DNA of 64,000 nt, taken from NCBI RefSeq assembly GCF_048564905.1, contig NC_133014.1:2108001-2172000 (forward strand), written 5' to 3'. The stretch is from Vicugna pacos. Its lineage: Eukaryota; Chordata; Mammalia; Artiodactyla; Camelidae. Below the pieces are notes generated by a model. The model searched no databases. It was given only the letters and a program-made list of their open reading frames with translations, and had not been told where the DNA came from. A program made the position numbers and the translations under genes. Positions 24,501-35,307 of this stretch are shown piece after piece. The stretch's first letter is position 1, and each line of letters begins with the position of its first letter.

Positions 24501-25859
24501 TTATTGATAAAAATAACAACATAATAAAAGAAGTAATTTTAGAGGCAACCTCAAGATCTGAATCTATGTATAAAAATCTCTTTATTTCAAGAGAAGGGAA
24601 TTTCAGACTCTTGAGGGCACTATGCTGTCTTGTATTACATACATATAGGACCCCCCCTTTCTCTCTCTTATACATAGGAGTCTATGACCTCCAGTTAGTG
24701 TATTTTTCCTGTCTCTGCACAATACAAGGATAAACTTTTAAGACTAACCAAAAACTTGATAAATAACAGCCATTGGGACAGACAAATAGTATACCACCCA
24801 TAAGAGAATAAAACTCAAGGAGTTTTTAGCAAAAACAAGGACCATGGAAGGATGTCATTCATAGAAACTATTTTAATCTTGTTTCTGGGATGTTTTGATG
24901 CATTATCTCCCATGTTTATGCAAGGGTTTCACAGCTCAAAATGTATGGACGTAACATTGATCTATAAATCCACAGATCCGCTTTTGCAAAACACAGTGAA
25001 ATATGAGTTTGCAATTTTAGTCTCCAATTTATTTCTGTAATTGACAGACTATTAAAGTCTGTTCTTGCTAATCATAAACATAATTCTTTAATTAGAATGG
25101 AGATTACCATCCAGTGCACCAGACACCAAAACCTCCATATTTCTATAGGCTTTCAGGAAATTACCTCACTTTTCTTGCAATCCATAAATATTTCAGCTGA
25201 GAGCTTTTCTCTGACCTGGGAATGAATCAACAAGCCAGCAAACTGTACCTAAGCATTAAACTATTTCTCAGAAGAGTCAGGTTGTACAGTGCGCTACAGA
25301 AAGTTAAGTACAAGCGAAATAGTGAACTTCAGCTTGTCTGTTTTCACTCAGCTTAACACAAGTGTGCTAAAGGTCAGCAAAAGGTTACTTTGTGCAAGAA
25401 ATAAAATCATGACACCAGTATTAGGACCAGCTTTTGAAAAGCTTAGAGTTGACCTCACAAATGCCAGGTTACAAGTGGTCAAACATCACAGGTGGAAAAC
25501 ATAAAAGTTACCCAGATAAAGTGAGACACACAGCATATCTGATACAGAAGTCTTGTGCTTGTGCAGAAGGAGCCCCCTGGAGCCCAATCAGAAAGCCAGG
25601 TCCGAAGCTCGTGTGCAACACTGTAGTCCTGGGCACTTCACTAATCACCTTGTCCCCAGAATTTTCATCTATCAGACGGGAGTTATGTGACAATGTTATA
25701 TAGTAATTAATACGGTAAGTTATGTAATAAGAAGTAACATAATAATAAGTTATGTAATAATAATTAAGAATAACTTATCCAGGGTACATAACTATCATTT
25801 AATAATGTGTAACACTAAATCGTATGAATTAAGTGGAAAGCATTACTATGAGGCTAGAC

Positions 25860-26000
25860 TCACTTAGAGTCTGAATCCCAGTTCCCCAGTTCTCCTTTTA
25901 CTAGTCACTGTGATTGTTGCCAATCTCACAGGATTATTGCCAGGGATTAAATTAATCAGGAATATAATATCTACAAAGTTGCTGGGAAAGGGTGCCCAGG
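25860..26000 (-). mobile_element. MIR-like relic, antisense
   Basis: 'gagtctgaatcccagttccc', then 'tctcacaggattattgccag' and 'gattaaattaatcagg' follow the inverted MIR order (composition phrase, then 'gaggattaaatgag'). Old and diverged. Confidence 0.5.
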
Positions 26001-26039
26001 ATATAAAATATTATTTATAATTGTTACTTCATCATTCCC

Positions 26040-26493
26040 ATTTTTGTAAGGATTAAATTCACTCATTCCAGACACGACCATCACCAAGTTCCTGCACCCA
26101 TGGAGCTTATACTCAAGGCAGAGGTAAATAACAAGCACATGAATAGTTATAAAGCTTCGTATTAGGTAGTGGGAAGAGCCAGGTCTACAGAAGGACAGGG
26201 TGGAGGGTATCAAAAGTAATGAAAAGTAATGAAGGGGCTTCTAATGAAGGGGCGGGTCAGAATCAGCCTCTCCGAGGAGAGGACACTGAACAAAGATCAG
26301 GATAAACTTGGGAGTGAGCCTATGGGATATCCCAGCAGAGCCCCACACTACAAAAAGGCCTGGTGAGCTCCAGGAAGAGCAAGGGGCTGGGGTGGGGGTG
26401 AGTGGAAGAAAGGAGGGCAGGGACTTAGCGAGACTGGATTCAGAGGGCCTTGTAGGCCATGGGAAAGACTATGGAGTTGACTCCAGTATGATG
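26040..26493 (-). mobile_element. L2 LINE relic, antisense, left part
   Basis: Inverted L2: 'cacccatggagcttatactc' (3' end), 'aatgaaggggcgggtcagaa', 'tcagagggccttgtaggcca'. It breaks off at an L1 insertion and resumes at about 28,153, so both parts are one element. Confidence 0.65.
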
Positions 26494-28152
26494 GTAGCAA
26501 TCTACAGATTCAGTGCAATCCCCATCAAAACACCCAGGACATTTTTCACCATACTAGAACAGATAATCCTAAAATTTATATGGAACCACAAAAGACGCAG
26601 GATAGCCAAAACAAACCTGAGGAAAAAGAATAAAGCTGGAGGCATAACCCTCCTAGACTTCAGACACTACTACAGAGCTACAGTCATCAAAACAGCACGG
26701 TATTGGCACAAAAACAGGCATACGGATCAATGGAACAGAATAGAGAGCCCAGAGATAAACCCTCTCACCTATGGTCAATTAATCTATGACCAAAAAAGGC
26801 TAGAATATACAATGGAGAAAAGACAGCCTCTTTAGCAAGTGGTGTTGGGAAAGCTGGACAGCAGCATGTAAATCAATGAAGTTAGAACATTCCCTCACAC
26901 CATACACAGAAATAAACTTAAAATGGCCTAAAGACTTAAACACAAGACAGGACATCATAAAGCTTCTAGAAGAAAACAGAGGCAAAACATTCTCTGACAT
27001 AAATTGTACAATGTTTTCTTAGATTGGTCTCCCAAGACAAAGAAATAAAAGCAAAAATAAGCACAAGGGACGCAATCAAACTTAAAAGCTTTTGCACAGC
27101 AAAGGAAATCATCAAGAGAACAAAAAGACAATGGGCGAAAACATTTGCAAACGATGTGACCGACAAGCTGTTAACATTCAAAGTATACAAACAGCTTCTA
27201 CAACTCGGTATCAAAAAACAAACAACCCAATTAAGAAGTGAGCAGAAGACCTAAATAGACATTTTCCAAAGAAGACTCCATGCTCACAGGTACATAAAAA
27301 GATGCTCTCAGCATTGCTACGTATTAGAGAAATGTAAATCAAAACCACAATGAGATTTTGCCTCACACCTGTCAGAATGGCTATCCTCAAAAAGTCTACA
27401 AATAATAAAAGCTGGAAATGATGTGGAGGACAGGGAACCCTCATTCACTGTTGTGGGACTCTAACTTGGTTCAGTCACTATGGAAAACACGATGGAGGTT
27501 CCTTAAAAAACTAAAAACAGAATTACCATATGATCCAGCAATTCCACTCTTGGGTGTATCTCTGGAAAAACAAAAACTCTAATTCAAAAAGATACATGCA
27601 CCCCAATGTTCATAGCAGCACTATTTACAACAGCCAAGACAAGGAAACAACCTAAATGTCCACCGACAGATGACTGGATAAAGAAGTTGTGGTGTATATA
27701 TACAATGGAATACTACTCACCTATAAAAAAGAGGAAAACAATGCCATTTGCAGCAACAAGAATGGACCTAGGTACTATTATGTTTAGTGAGATTAAGACA
27801 GACAGAGAGTCAAATACTATATGATAGCACTTATATATGGAATCAAAAATAACACAAATGAATCTATATATAAAACATACTCAGAGGCATAGAAAACAAA
27901 CTTACGGTTACAAAGGGGAGAGAGAGTAGGGAAGGGATAAATTAGGAGTATGGGATTAACGGATACAAACTACCATACACAAATAGATAAGCAATAAAGA
28001 TGCATTGTTCGCACAGAGAATTATACCCAACGTCTTGTAACAACCAATAGAATATAATCTGAAAAAAAATTCACTATGCTATACACCTGAAACTAATACT
28101 ATATTGTAAATCAACTATACTTCAGTAATAAACACATTAAGTAAGTAAGTAA
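26494..28152 (+). mobile_element. 5'-truncated L1, sense, with ORF2 C-terminal part
   Basis: About 1.66 kb of L1 in sense. 26,494-26,835 translates to ORF2 C-terminal sequence ('[18 protein letters not shown]', '[20 protein letters not shown]'). The 3' end of ORF2 and the 3' UTR follow, ending in 'caactatacttcagtaataa' and a TAAG repeat. The reverse-transcriptase core and endonuclease are missing because the element is truncated at its 5' end, and stops interrupt what remains. It cannot move on its own. Confidence 0.8.
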
Positions 28153-28720
28153 GATGGGAACCATGGGGGGTTGTGGGCAGAGAAGTGTTGTGACATTTCC
28201 ACGTGAAAAGAATCACTCTGCCATGTTGGGAGTGCAAATACTGTTGGAAAGGTTATCACTTTTGCCAAAGCAAAAGATGATGGTGGTTTCCATTAGGGGC
28301 ATTGTCTCGGCAGTGCTGGGAAGTGTCAGAGTCTGGCTATAATTTAAAAGCAGAGTTGACAGGATACAGGATGGAGATGGAGAAAGAATGATTTTAAGTT
28401 TTCGGGCCTGAACACCCAGTTACATGCTGGTACCATGCCCTGAGACGGAACACGGAGGGAAAGCAGTTTGCAGTGGGGGAGGGGGTGGGAAGGCAAGTTT
28501 GTACACGTGAGGTTTGTGACAACTTTCATCCAAAGGAGACCTCAAGTAGGCAGCCAGAGCTGTTAACTCTGGAATTCAGGGAAAATGCCACGGCTGAAGA
28601 CAAACACGTAGGAGTCACCAGTATGAAGGTGAATTTAAAGACGACTACTGGAGAGGATGAACGGGTAAATTACAGCTAAATAATCTAAAAGGGAGCCCTG
28701 AACGTGGTGCGCACCAACAC
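28153..28720 (-). mobile_element. L2 LINE relic, antisense, right part
   Basis: Resumes the L2 interrupted at 26,493: 'aagaatcactctgccatgtt', 'agatgatggtggtttccatt', 'gacaggatacaggatggaga', then 'caagtaggcagccagagctg'. This inverted text corresponds to the L2 ORF2 C-terminal coding part. The right boundary is uncertain. Confidence 0.55.
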
Positions 28721-30300
28721 TGGAGGTCCCAAGAGTGAATTCGACAAAGGAGAACCAGCGTGAATTATAGTGAGTGGGCTTGGGGGATGGGGATCAAGGG
28801 CCAAGTGAGATAAACAGGTTACAAAGGGAAGAACAGTCAACCGTGGGGAATCGGTGCACAAGCTGAGCGAGGAGGCTTAGAAGCAGCGCTACAGTTGGCA
28901 ATGTGGTGGCACTGGTGGTCTTGTGGGACGTCCTTCCAGGGGAGTCGTGGGTATCAGATCCAGAATAGCGGGGATTCAGGACAGCATGAGGGGAGAGGAG
29001 GAACAGACTGCTCCTGAACTGTGCTATGGGGAGGAGCAGAGAAATGCTCCAGGAGCTGGAGGGGGACATGGAGTTAAGGAAGGAAATACGGGGTTGTGGT
29101 GGGGGGGTTCTGTACTATTTCAGGTATTCTGGGAACTATGGAGAAAGGTGATCAGAACAGACAAAACTGCTCCCCTGGGGTGGTGTCGTAGGAGAAACAG
29201 ATGATAAAATACACACACACACACACACAATTGGGAAACTATATGAATAAATAGAGCAGCTAGGACAAAGAGATGATGAGAGTGGATATTTAAACGGCCC
29301 TGCAGGGAGGCCCTCCTATGCAATGCCATTTGTCTGAATGAAGGAAGCAAGCCATGAAGGGACCTAAGAGAGGAAAGGTTTTCCTGATACGTTTGAAAAG
29401 TATATTGTCACATGTTGACAGACTGATAGGAACAGTCCTGAAAAGACCCCCCCCCCAAAAAAAGTCTTGTGATTCAGGGAGAGATGGGGTAGGGGCATCT
29501 CCACCTGGGCTGGAGGGCACAGGGAGAGGCAGTGGCCTCTCGCAGGAGCAAAGGTGGCGCTCCCGGTGAGCCGGCCGATTGCATGAGTTCTCGTCCAGCA
29601 GCTCCTGTCTCTCAGGGAGAAGACAAGTGAGGTCGGCAGCAGCTGGGTGTGAGATGGAAGAGCGAGTCTGAGGAATGCCTGAGGAGATGCAGGAGGGCTG
29701 CCAGGACCCCCTGGAGATCAGAGTCCTCAACGTTAGATGATGCACAGCTAAATGAGAGAACACCTGTGCTCTCTAAAATACTACAGAAATGTGTGGTCTT
29801 GTCATCAAAAACGGAGGAAGAGAGGTGAGGGCTGAGTAGAGAGGGTAAAATGCACTCCTCAAGTGGACCCAGGTTGCACGGGGCAAGCCAGGAATTCTGC
29901 AAGCGCCTGGGACAAGGCCCCTCAAAGCACTTAAAGCATCCCCTGGGGAGGGAGAGCAGGCAGGTAAGGTACTATAATTCAGCACGTAGACAGGGAGAAG
30001 ACCAGGATCGCGGCAGCGGACAGAAGTCTGGACGAGCCGCGCCTCGTGGGCATCCAGCTGGGGGCGTCTGCGCAGGCCCTGCTCTGCCTTGTCTCTGCAT
30101 GTAAGGAACAGACTCCAAAAAAGCGCTTTCCCATCTGCCACCAGCTCAGTTCCTCCCAGAACAACTTCAGCCATGTTAGGAAAGCCTGTTAAGAGTCACC
30201 TACAGAAAATGTGCTTGCACAAGATCAAAATAGAAATGCCTCTGTAAATCTTGATGTAGACTGATGGAATTCCTTATTGGGACTGTGATTCATACATCCA
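28721..30300. other. Intergenic stretch with a CA microsatellite
   Basis: GC-moderate sequence with many short open frames on both strands, none recognisable. It may continue the antisense L2 as far as about 29,100. A (CA)n tract is at 29,209-29,229 and a C-run at 29,447-29,455. Confidence 0.35.
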
Positions 30301-30319
30301 TCACACTTCTCACTTATGG

Positions 30320-30445
30320 CTCTCTTTCCCTAGACCACCCTATTCAAGGACAAGGACCGTGTCTTATTCTTGCCACACCTGTGTCAGCCATCATGTCCAG
30401 AATATAATAGATGTTCAACAACTGTTTGATGGATGACTGGATGAA
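30320..30445 (+). mobile_element. L2 LINE 3' end
   Basis: Short L2 3' terminus: 'aaggacaaggaccgtgtctt', 'catgtccagaatataataga', 'tgttcaacaactgtttgatg'. Typical truncated relic. Confidence 0.6.
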
Positions 30446-30499
30446 TTAAAAGGTGCAAATAAAAACAAACAAACAAAACTCTAGCCAAGAAAAAAGAGC

Positions 30500-30690
30500 A
30501 ACTCTCTCACTTTCTTGCTGGTTAACCTTGGAATAATCCACTTCAATGAGACTCAATGATCTTACTCATTTAAAAAAAAAAACTACCCTTACCTGCATCG
30601 AATGATTATTATAAAGATTAAATTAAATTAAACATATGAAGTCCTTTGCAAACTGTGAAGCACCATAGAATAGTGGCTGGTTACTACCAT
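30500..30690 (-). mobile_element. MIR-like relic, antisense
   Basis: 'gagactcaatgatcttactc', 'attattataaagattaaatt', 'tcctttgcaaactgtgaagc' follow the inverted MIR order. A poly-A run at 30,570 interrupts it. Confidence 0.5.
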
Positions 30691-30839
30691 CCACGTAAGT
30701 GGTAACTTGGTCTGGCAACAGTGGTCATGAGCAAGGTCATACGCAGCTTCAGCAGCATGGCCACCATCCAAGATCCAGTTACTGATGAGAAATGGAAAAG
30801 ACATCACTAAAAGAAATGAAATAAAACCTTAAAAAAGAA

Positions 30840-31272
30840 AAAGAAGACATTGCATGTTGATAACAAAACTAAATATGGTAGGAGTGTCCAAAGCGATTTA
30901 GGGAGTCAATATAATTTCTATGACAATTTTGGAATAAACACAGAAGTTGAACCCCAAAAAGACAAAACACACTTGAAAAAAGAAAACCAAAGATAGACAT
31001 TCGTGTTTTCAAATTCCATGTTAATACAAAGCAATATAAAAAGATGATATTGCCATAAAAATATAAATATAGATAAATGACAATCCTCAAGAAGCCGAAA
31101 CATAATCCCATTCACCTAGGATCAATAAATTTTTGACAAACACAAATATGTTTTTGTCTTTTCCACAAATGGTGCTGGGTAACTGGCTATCCACATGCAG
31201 GCGAATAAAACTGGACCTTTACCTCTCACCATATATACAATTAACTCAAATTACATAAATTGTGATATGGCT
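30840..31272 (+). mobile_element. Old L1 fragment, left side of the NUMT
   Basis: Decayed L1 ORF2 3' sequence in sense ('acaaatggtgctgggtaact', 'aaaactggacctttacctct'). It stops where mitochondrial sequence starts. The same L1 section occurs in the composite units at 46.8 kb and 54.45 kb, and the L1 on the other side of the NUMT (38,580 onward) is the downstream section of the same order. Confidence 0.65.
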
Positions 31273-31274
31273 GA

Positions 31275-31483
31275 TGCTTTTATATTACTGATTGTAGTTT
31301 AAAAAATTAATATCACCAAGAATGAAAGAGATACCTACTAAATACATGGAGGACATGTCTAGGTTGGCAGAGGCTTCTACGTGGCCAGATTGCCACCTAG
31401 AGGTGAATGCATGTATGGTTAAACAAGTGCTGGCACCAGCTTCTACTTTTTACTATATGAATAGGATTAAGAATGATGGGAGA
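31275..31483 (-). pseudogene. NUMT COX1 fragment, distal part
   Basis: Inverted COX1 sequence for the membrane-proximal region downstream of the part at 32,412. It is recognisable from 'gagatacctactaaatacat', 'ggcagaggcttctacgtggc' and 'gctggcaccagcttctactt'. The COX1 copy is cut off at the NUMT edge at about 31,275 and interrupted at 31,483 by an L1. Nuclear pseudogene: no mitochondrial code translation applies in the nucleus. Confidence 0.85.
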
Positions 31484-32396
31484 CGTGTTGTCCATTTTTA
31501 TGGCTGAATACTATTCCATTGTATAAATATGCCACATCTTCTTTATCCAGTCATCTGTTGATGGACATTTAGGCTGTTTCCATGTCTTGGCTATTGTAAA
31601 TAATGCTGCTATGAACATTGGGGTGCAGGTGTCTTTTTGAAGTAGGCTTCCTTCTCGATATATGCCCAGGAGCAGGATTCCTGGGTCATATGGTAAGTCT
31701 ATTCCTAGTCTTTTGAGGAATCTCCATACTATTTTCTACAGTGGCTATACCAAACTGCATTTCCACCAGCAGTGTAGGAGGGCTCCCTTTTCTCCACAAC
31801 CTTTCCAGCATTTGTCATTTGTGGATTTCTGAATGATGGCCATTCTGACTGGTGTGAGGTGGTAACTCATTGTAGTTTTGATTTGTATTTCTCTGATAAT
31901 TAGTGATACTGAGCATTTTTTCATGTGCGTATCGACAACATAACGTCATTTGCAGCAACATGGATGCTCCTGGAGAATGTCCTTCTAAGTGAAGTAAGCC
32001 AGAAAGAGAAAGAAAAATACCATATGAGATCGCTCATATGTGGAATCTAAAAACAAAACAAAACAAAACATAAATACAAAACAGAAACGGACTCATAGAC
32101 ATAGAATACAAACTTGTGGTTGCCAAGGGGGCGGGGGATTGGAGGGGACAGACTGGGATTTCAAAATGTAGAATAGATGGACAGGATTATACTGTATAGC
32201 ACAGGGAAATATATACAAGATCTAATGGTAACTCACAGAGAAGAAAATGTGACAGTGAAAATATATATGTTCATGTATGACTGAAAAATTGTGCTCTACA
32301 CTGGGATTTGACACAGCATTGGAAAATAATTATAACTCAATAAAAAAATGTTAAAAAAATAAAAATAAAATGTTCTGTATAGAAATCAAAAAAAAA
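31484..32396 (+). mobile_element. Twin-primed L1 inserted in the NUMT COX1
   Basis: 31,484-31,940 is antisense L1 3' region ('ggctgaatactattccattg', 'ccatgtcttggctattgtaa') and 31,941-32,396 is sense L1 3' end ('catttgcagcaacatggatg' to 'aattataactcaataaaaaa'). Both arms are bounded by an exact 15-bp target duplication, AAGAATGATGGGAGA, at 31,469-31,483 and 32,397-32,411, which is itself COX1 sequence. The 5' inversion is the standard product of twin priming. No coding capacity remains. Confidence 0.93.
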
Positions 32397-32411
32397 AAGA
32401 ATGATGGGAGA

Positions 32412-32734
32412 AATTGTGAGAAGCTGGTATCATTCAGTCAGAGCAATGCTCTATTGAATGTCCCAATTATCAGTGGGACAAGTCAGTTTCTGGGTCCTCC
32501 AATTGTTCTTAGTATAACTAAAAACAAATGTGCAGGATATGCATACTAAATGCATACGATATTATGACTACATCATAGGTTAGGTCATCTCCAAGGAGCG
32601 CTCCAGGTTTCTCTATCTCAGCTAGGATTAATGAATTTACAGCAGTGCCTATTATTCTAGTTCAAATAATAATATAGTGATATAAAATGACAATCCTTGT
32701 GATTTGTTGAAAATTATCAGTGGTTTGTGAACAT
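32412..32734 (-). pseudogene. NUMT COX1 fragment, 5' part with start codon
   Basis: Inverted COX1 N-terminal coding sequence. The initiator ATG lies at 32,732-32,734 on the minus strand, directly after tRNA-Tyr, and encodes the conserved Met-Phe-Ile-Asn start ('gtttgtgaacat' on plus). Other landmarks are 'ccaaggagcgctccaggttt' and 'gtgggacaagtcagtttctg'. Frameshifts and an insertion near 32,530-32,590 break the frame. Confidence 0.92.
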
Positions 32735-32801
32735 AAGTGAAGTGGTTGAGCAAGCCTTAGACTGTAAATCTAGAGATAGAGGTTTTGCCCCTTTTGGGTC
32801 A
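32735..32801 (+). pseudogene. NUMT tRNA-Tyr (GTA)
   Basis: Follows the mitochondrial tRNA-Tyr sequence with the anticodon arm 'ttagactgtaaatctagaga', anticodon GTA at the centre. Acceptor and T arms are partly mutated. Nuclear relic, not expected to be transcribed. Confidence 0.9.
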
Positions 32802-32893
32802 AGCCCTGTGGTGAATCAACATGTTGAAATACAAATTTTAAAAAAAGCAGCTTCAATTTTGCTAGCTGCAAATTTTTTCTAGATGGCTGGAGA
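32802..32893 (+). pseudogene. NUMT tRNA-Cys and light-strand origin relic
   Basis: 32,802-32,866 matches tRNA-Cys ('agccctgtggtgaatcaaca', 'gcagcttcaattttgct'), but the anticodon GCA is lost (TACA in place of TGCA). 32,864-32,893 corresponds to OriL. Its loop and right arm ('tttttctagatggctggaga') are visible, but the left arm is eroded, so the hairpin no longer pairs well. Confidence 0.85.
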
Positions 32894-32895
32894 AA

Positions 32896-32968
32896 TAACT
32901 AGAAGCCAATTTACTGGAAGATTTACCTGTTAACTAAAATTTCCTGTGGTGGAAGCCCACCAATCTAC
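32896..32968 (+). pseudogene. NUMT tRNA-Asn (GTT)
   Basis: 'ctgttaactaaaatttcc' preserves the anticodon arm with GTT, and 'caatctacta' the 3' acceptor side. It sits in the WANCY cluster position. Confidence 0.88.
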
Positions 32969-32969
32969 T

Positions 32970-33037
32970 AAGTATTCACCTTAATTAAAGTGTTTGATTT
33001 GCATTCAGTTGATGTAGTACAATCTTTTGTAATCCAT
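32970..33037 (+). pseudogene. NUMT tRNA-Ala (TGC)
   Basis: 'ttaattaaagtgtttgattt' then 'gcattcagttgatgtagt' matches mitochondrial tRNA-Ala, with TGC in the anticodon loop. Confidence 0.9.
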
Positions 33038-33039
33038 AA

Positions 33040-33105
33040 TTTCAGAAATTAAATTGTACTTCCTTAAACATTTGAAAGCCCTTGGTGTATACCAAGCTAA
33101 ATTTC
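33040..33105 (-). pseudogene. NUMT tRNA-Trp
   Basis: Inverted tRNA-Trp between tRNA-Ala and the ND2 3' end ('ttgaaagcccttggtgtata'). It closes the WANCY cluster. Confidence 0.85.
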
Positions 33106-34078
33106 TACTCCAGCACTGATAGAATGGATGTTAAGGGCAGTAATAGTGTGACTACTAGGATTAGTAATCATCACATGGTTGTTTTCTATGTTTAAAATCT
33201 CATTTTTTAACTTATTCATAAAAATAGAGGTAGTGCTGTGGAGAATTTTAGCCAGATATACAAATATATGTTGAACAGTGCTGTGAGGACGATTGGTGTT
33301 GGTAGGTTACTGTTACTGTTTTTTGCTATATCTCAAATTATTACTCATTTGAGGAAAAACCCTTATACTGGTGGGAGACCTCCTAATAAAATATGATGAT
33401 GGGGATGAGGATTGTGATTGGAAGTGTTTTATTTCAATGTGTGTGATAATGACAGCATTGCAGCCCATGAGCGAGGCATAAATAGTAAGATGACAGTGTC
33501 GTTTGATATAAATTAGTACATTCAGGGTTGTCATGGTTGGATTATACATTGTAATAGCTGTTATTCATCCTACATGGGCAATTGAAGAGCAGTGTGTAAA
33601 TTTTGTAGTTGAGTTTCGTTAGTCCACCTCAGCTGCTGCTGATAATTCATAACACACCTATGACTAATAGTATGTTTAGGGGGATAGGTGTTGTGATTTG
33701 GTGTAACACATGGGGGTGCACATTTATCACGTTAATAGGATTGGCCCTACTATATGAGGGATAACCTGTGTAACTTCATTCACTCAGAGAAGAAATGTGA
33801 GAAGTCCAATTTCATGAGTAGGGCTACTGTTTAAATGGTGGATGCTGTTAGATTAAAAAATTTTGTACTTGTTCATTGACTAGAATATATTAGATTAAAA
33901 GTAAAATTCCATATAAATAGTATGGAGGTGGTGGATTGTGTTAGGGAACATTTGTTGGGTGCTTCTATAACTTGTGCATTTAATTTTCTTATTAGAATGG
34001 AAATACTAGTACAATGTGAGCTTGTTATTAAAATCATGGAATGGTCAGTAGAATGATAGTAAAAATAGGGTTTATTAG
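33106..34078 (-). pseudogene. NUMT ND2
   Basis: About 970 bp lie between the tRNA-Trp and tRNA-Met relics, near the normal ND2 length (about 1,040 bp). The minus-strand start region reads ATAAACCCTATTTTTACT near 34,058-34,078. The sequence is AT-richer than mitochondrial ND2 and has several frame breaks. It encoded NADH dehydrogenase subunit 2 in mitochondria and is inert here. Confidence 0.85.
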
Positions 34079-34275
34079 TATAGTAAGGATATAAAACAAC
34101 ACTAGTAGCTTACTTGGTGGATCATCCATCACCACAGAATATGGTATAATGTGGTTGCATAAACACTTTTAAGTTCTTAAGGGAACAATGAATTCCTATG
34201 ATTCAGGAATAAGAGTGTTTAGACCTCTTTTATTTACTTTTAAGATAACTCTTTTGTCAAACACATCAATGTTTT
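34077..34275. pseudogene. NUMT tRNA-Met, tRNA-Gln and tRNA-Ile cluster
   Basis: tRNA-Met is on the minus strand at about 34,077-34,139 and heavily eroded. tRNA-Gln is on the plus strand at about 34,139-34,208 ('gaattcctatgattcagg' at the 3' side). tRNA-Ile is on the minus strand at about 34,207-34,275 ('ataactcttttgtcaaacac' is the inverted D-arm side). The alternating strands are the mitochondrial IQM arrangement. Confidence 0.82.
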
Positions 34276-35231
34276 GGGATGGATGCCTTACGCACTTATG
34301 GGGTAGTGAAACATACATAGGGCTACTGTTAGTGTTACATTTTTTTTCCGTAAGAGATGTTATAAGTTGATCATCTCAAAATTGTGGGTAGGATATTCAA
34401 AGTCCTAGGAAGGAGACTGTTAGAAAAGTATTTGAATGATAACCTTGGCTGTAGTTTGCCTATATATAATTCTGTTATCTAGGGATTTTGAAATGCTCCT
34501 AAAAATAGAATAATCATGAAAATATCTATTATAATCATATAGACATAACCTGCAGAGAAAATAGACTTGCTACATGCTCTACACTGAAGCTAGATACAAC
34601 TTCTGAATCTCCTTCTGTTAAATCAAATGGATCTCTGTTGATTTCTGCTGTAGTAGAGGTAAATAAAAATCCAACTAGGAGCTGGGAGGGGAAAATTAAT
34701 CATAGGTCTTCTTGTGCAATAACTGAGAGTATAAATGATCTATTTACCAGTAGGAATGATAAACCAATAATTGCTAGTTTACTTCACATGAGATTGTCTG
34801 TGCTGCTGCCCACAGAGCTCTGGTTAGTGTGCATTTTTAATATGAAAGTAATCCAGATCAGAGGATGGAACACATGGCTAGGCTTCATACAGCCAGTATA
34901 AGAAGTATGCCAAGGTTTACATGAGCAGATAGTGGATAAGGTATGGGAAGAGGCGCTCCTAATGTGAAAGCCATGGTTAAGACCGGCATTGGTGCAATTA
35001 TATATATAGACACATACATACACACACACACACACACACACGTATATATGTATTATATATATAATTTAACACTATATATATGATGTATTATATAAATATA
35101 TATATGTAAATTGATGATGTTTGGGCCTCTGCAAATTTCCAGGACCTAGGACTTCCCTTCAACTAATGTGAGAAATGATACACTGGATTAAAACTGTAAT
35201 AACTAGTAAAGGAATGTAGATTATAAACCTG
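34276..35231 (-). pseudogene. NUMT ND1, with microsatellite insertion
   Basis: Lies between tRNA-Ile and tRNA-Leu. Recognisable stretches include the inverted 'gccaaggtttacatgagcag' and 'ggtatgggaagaggcgctcc' (5' half). The start codon region at about 35,223-35,231 reads as TATAAACCT, so the ATG is lost. A CA/TA tract of about 110 bp at 34,995-35,105 expands the gene. Several frame breaks are present. ND1 is the membrane-arm quinone-site subunit of complex I in its native context. Confidence 0.85.
34995..35105. repeat. CA/TA microsatellite in NUMT ND1
   Basis: (CA)n of about 26 bp at 35,016-35,041, flanked by TATA-type runs to about 35,105. It is absent from any mitochondrial ND1, so it grew after nuclear insertion. 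Confidence 0.85.
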
Positions 35232-35232
35232 T

Positions 35233-35307
35233 TTTTAGGAAGAGGACTTAGACTTCAGGAAATAAAGGTTTTGGTTTGATGCAATTGCTGAGTTCTGCTA
35301 CACTAAC
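35233..35307 (-). pseudogene. NUMT tRNA-Leu(UUR)
   Basis: Inverted tRNA-Leu(UUR) between ND1 and 16S ('ggaagaggacttagacttca', 'tttgatgcaattgctgagtt', 'acactaacaaacc'). Confidence 0.85.

Noticed and set aside
26308-26835. 175-codon frame as a host gene
   Set aside because: Its second two-thirds is L1 ORF2 C-terminal sequence, and the first third is antisense L2 read through by chance.
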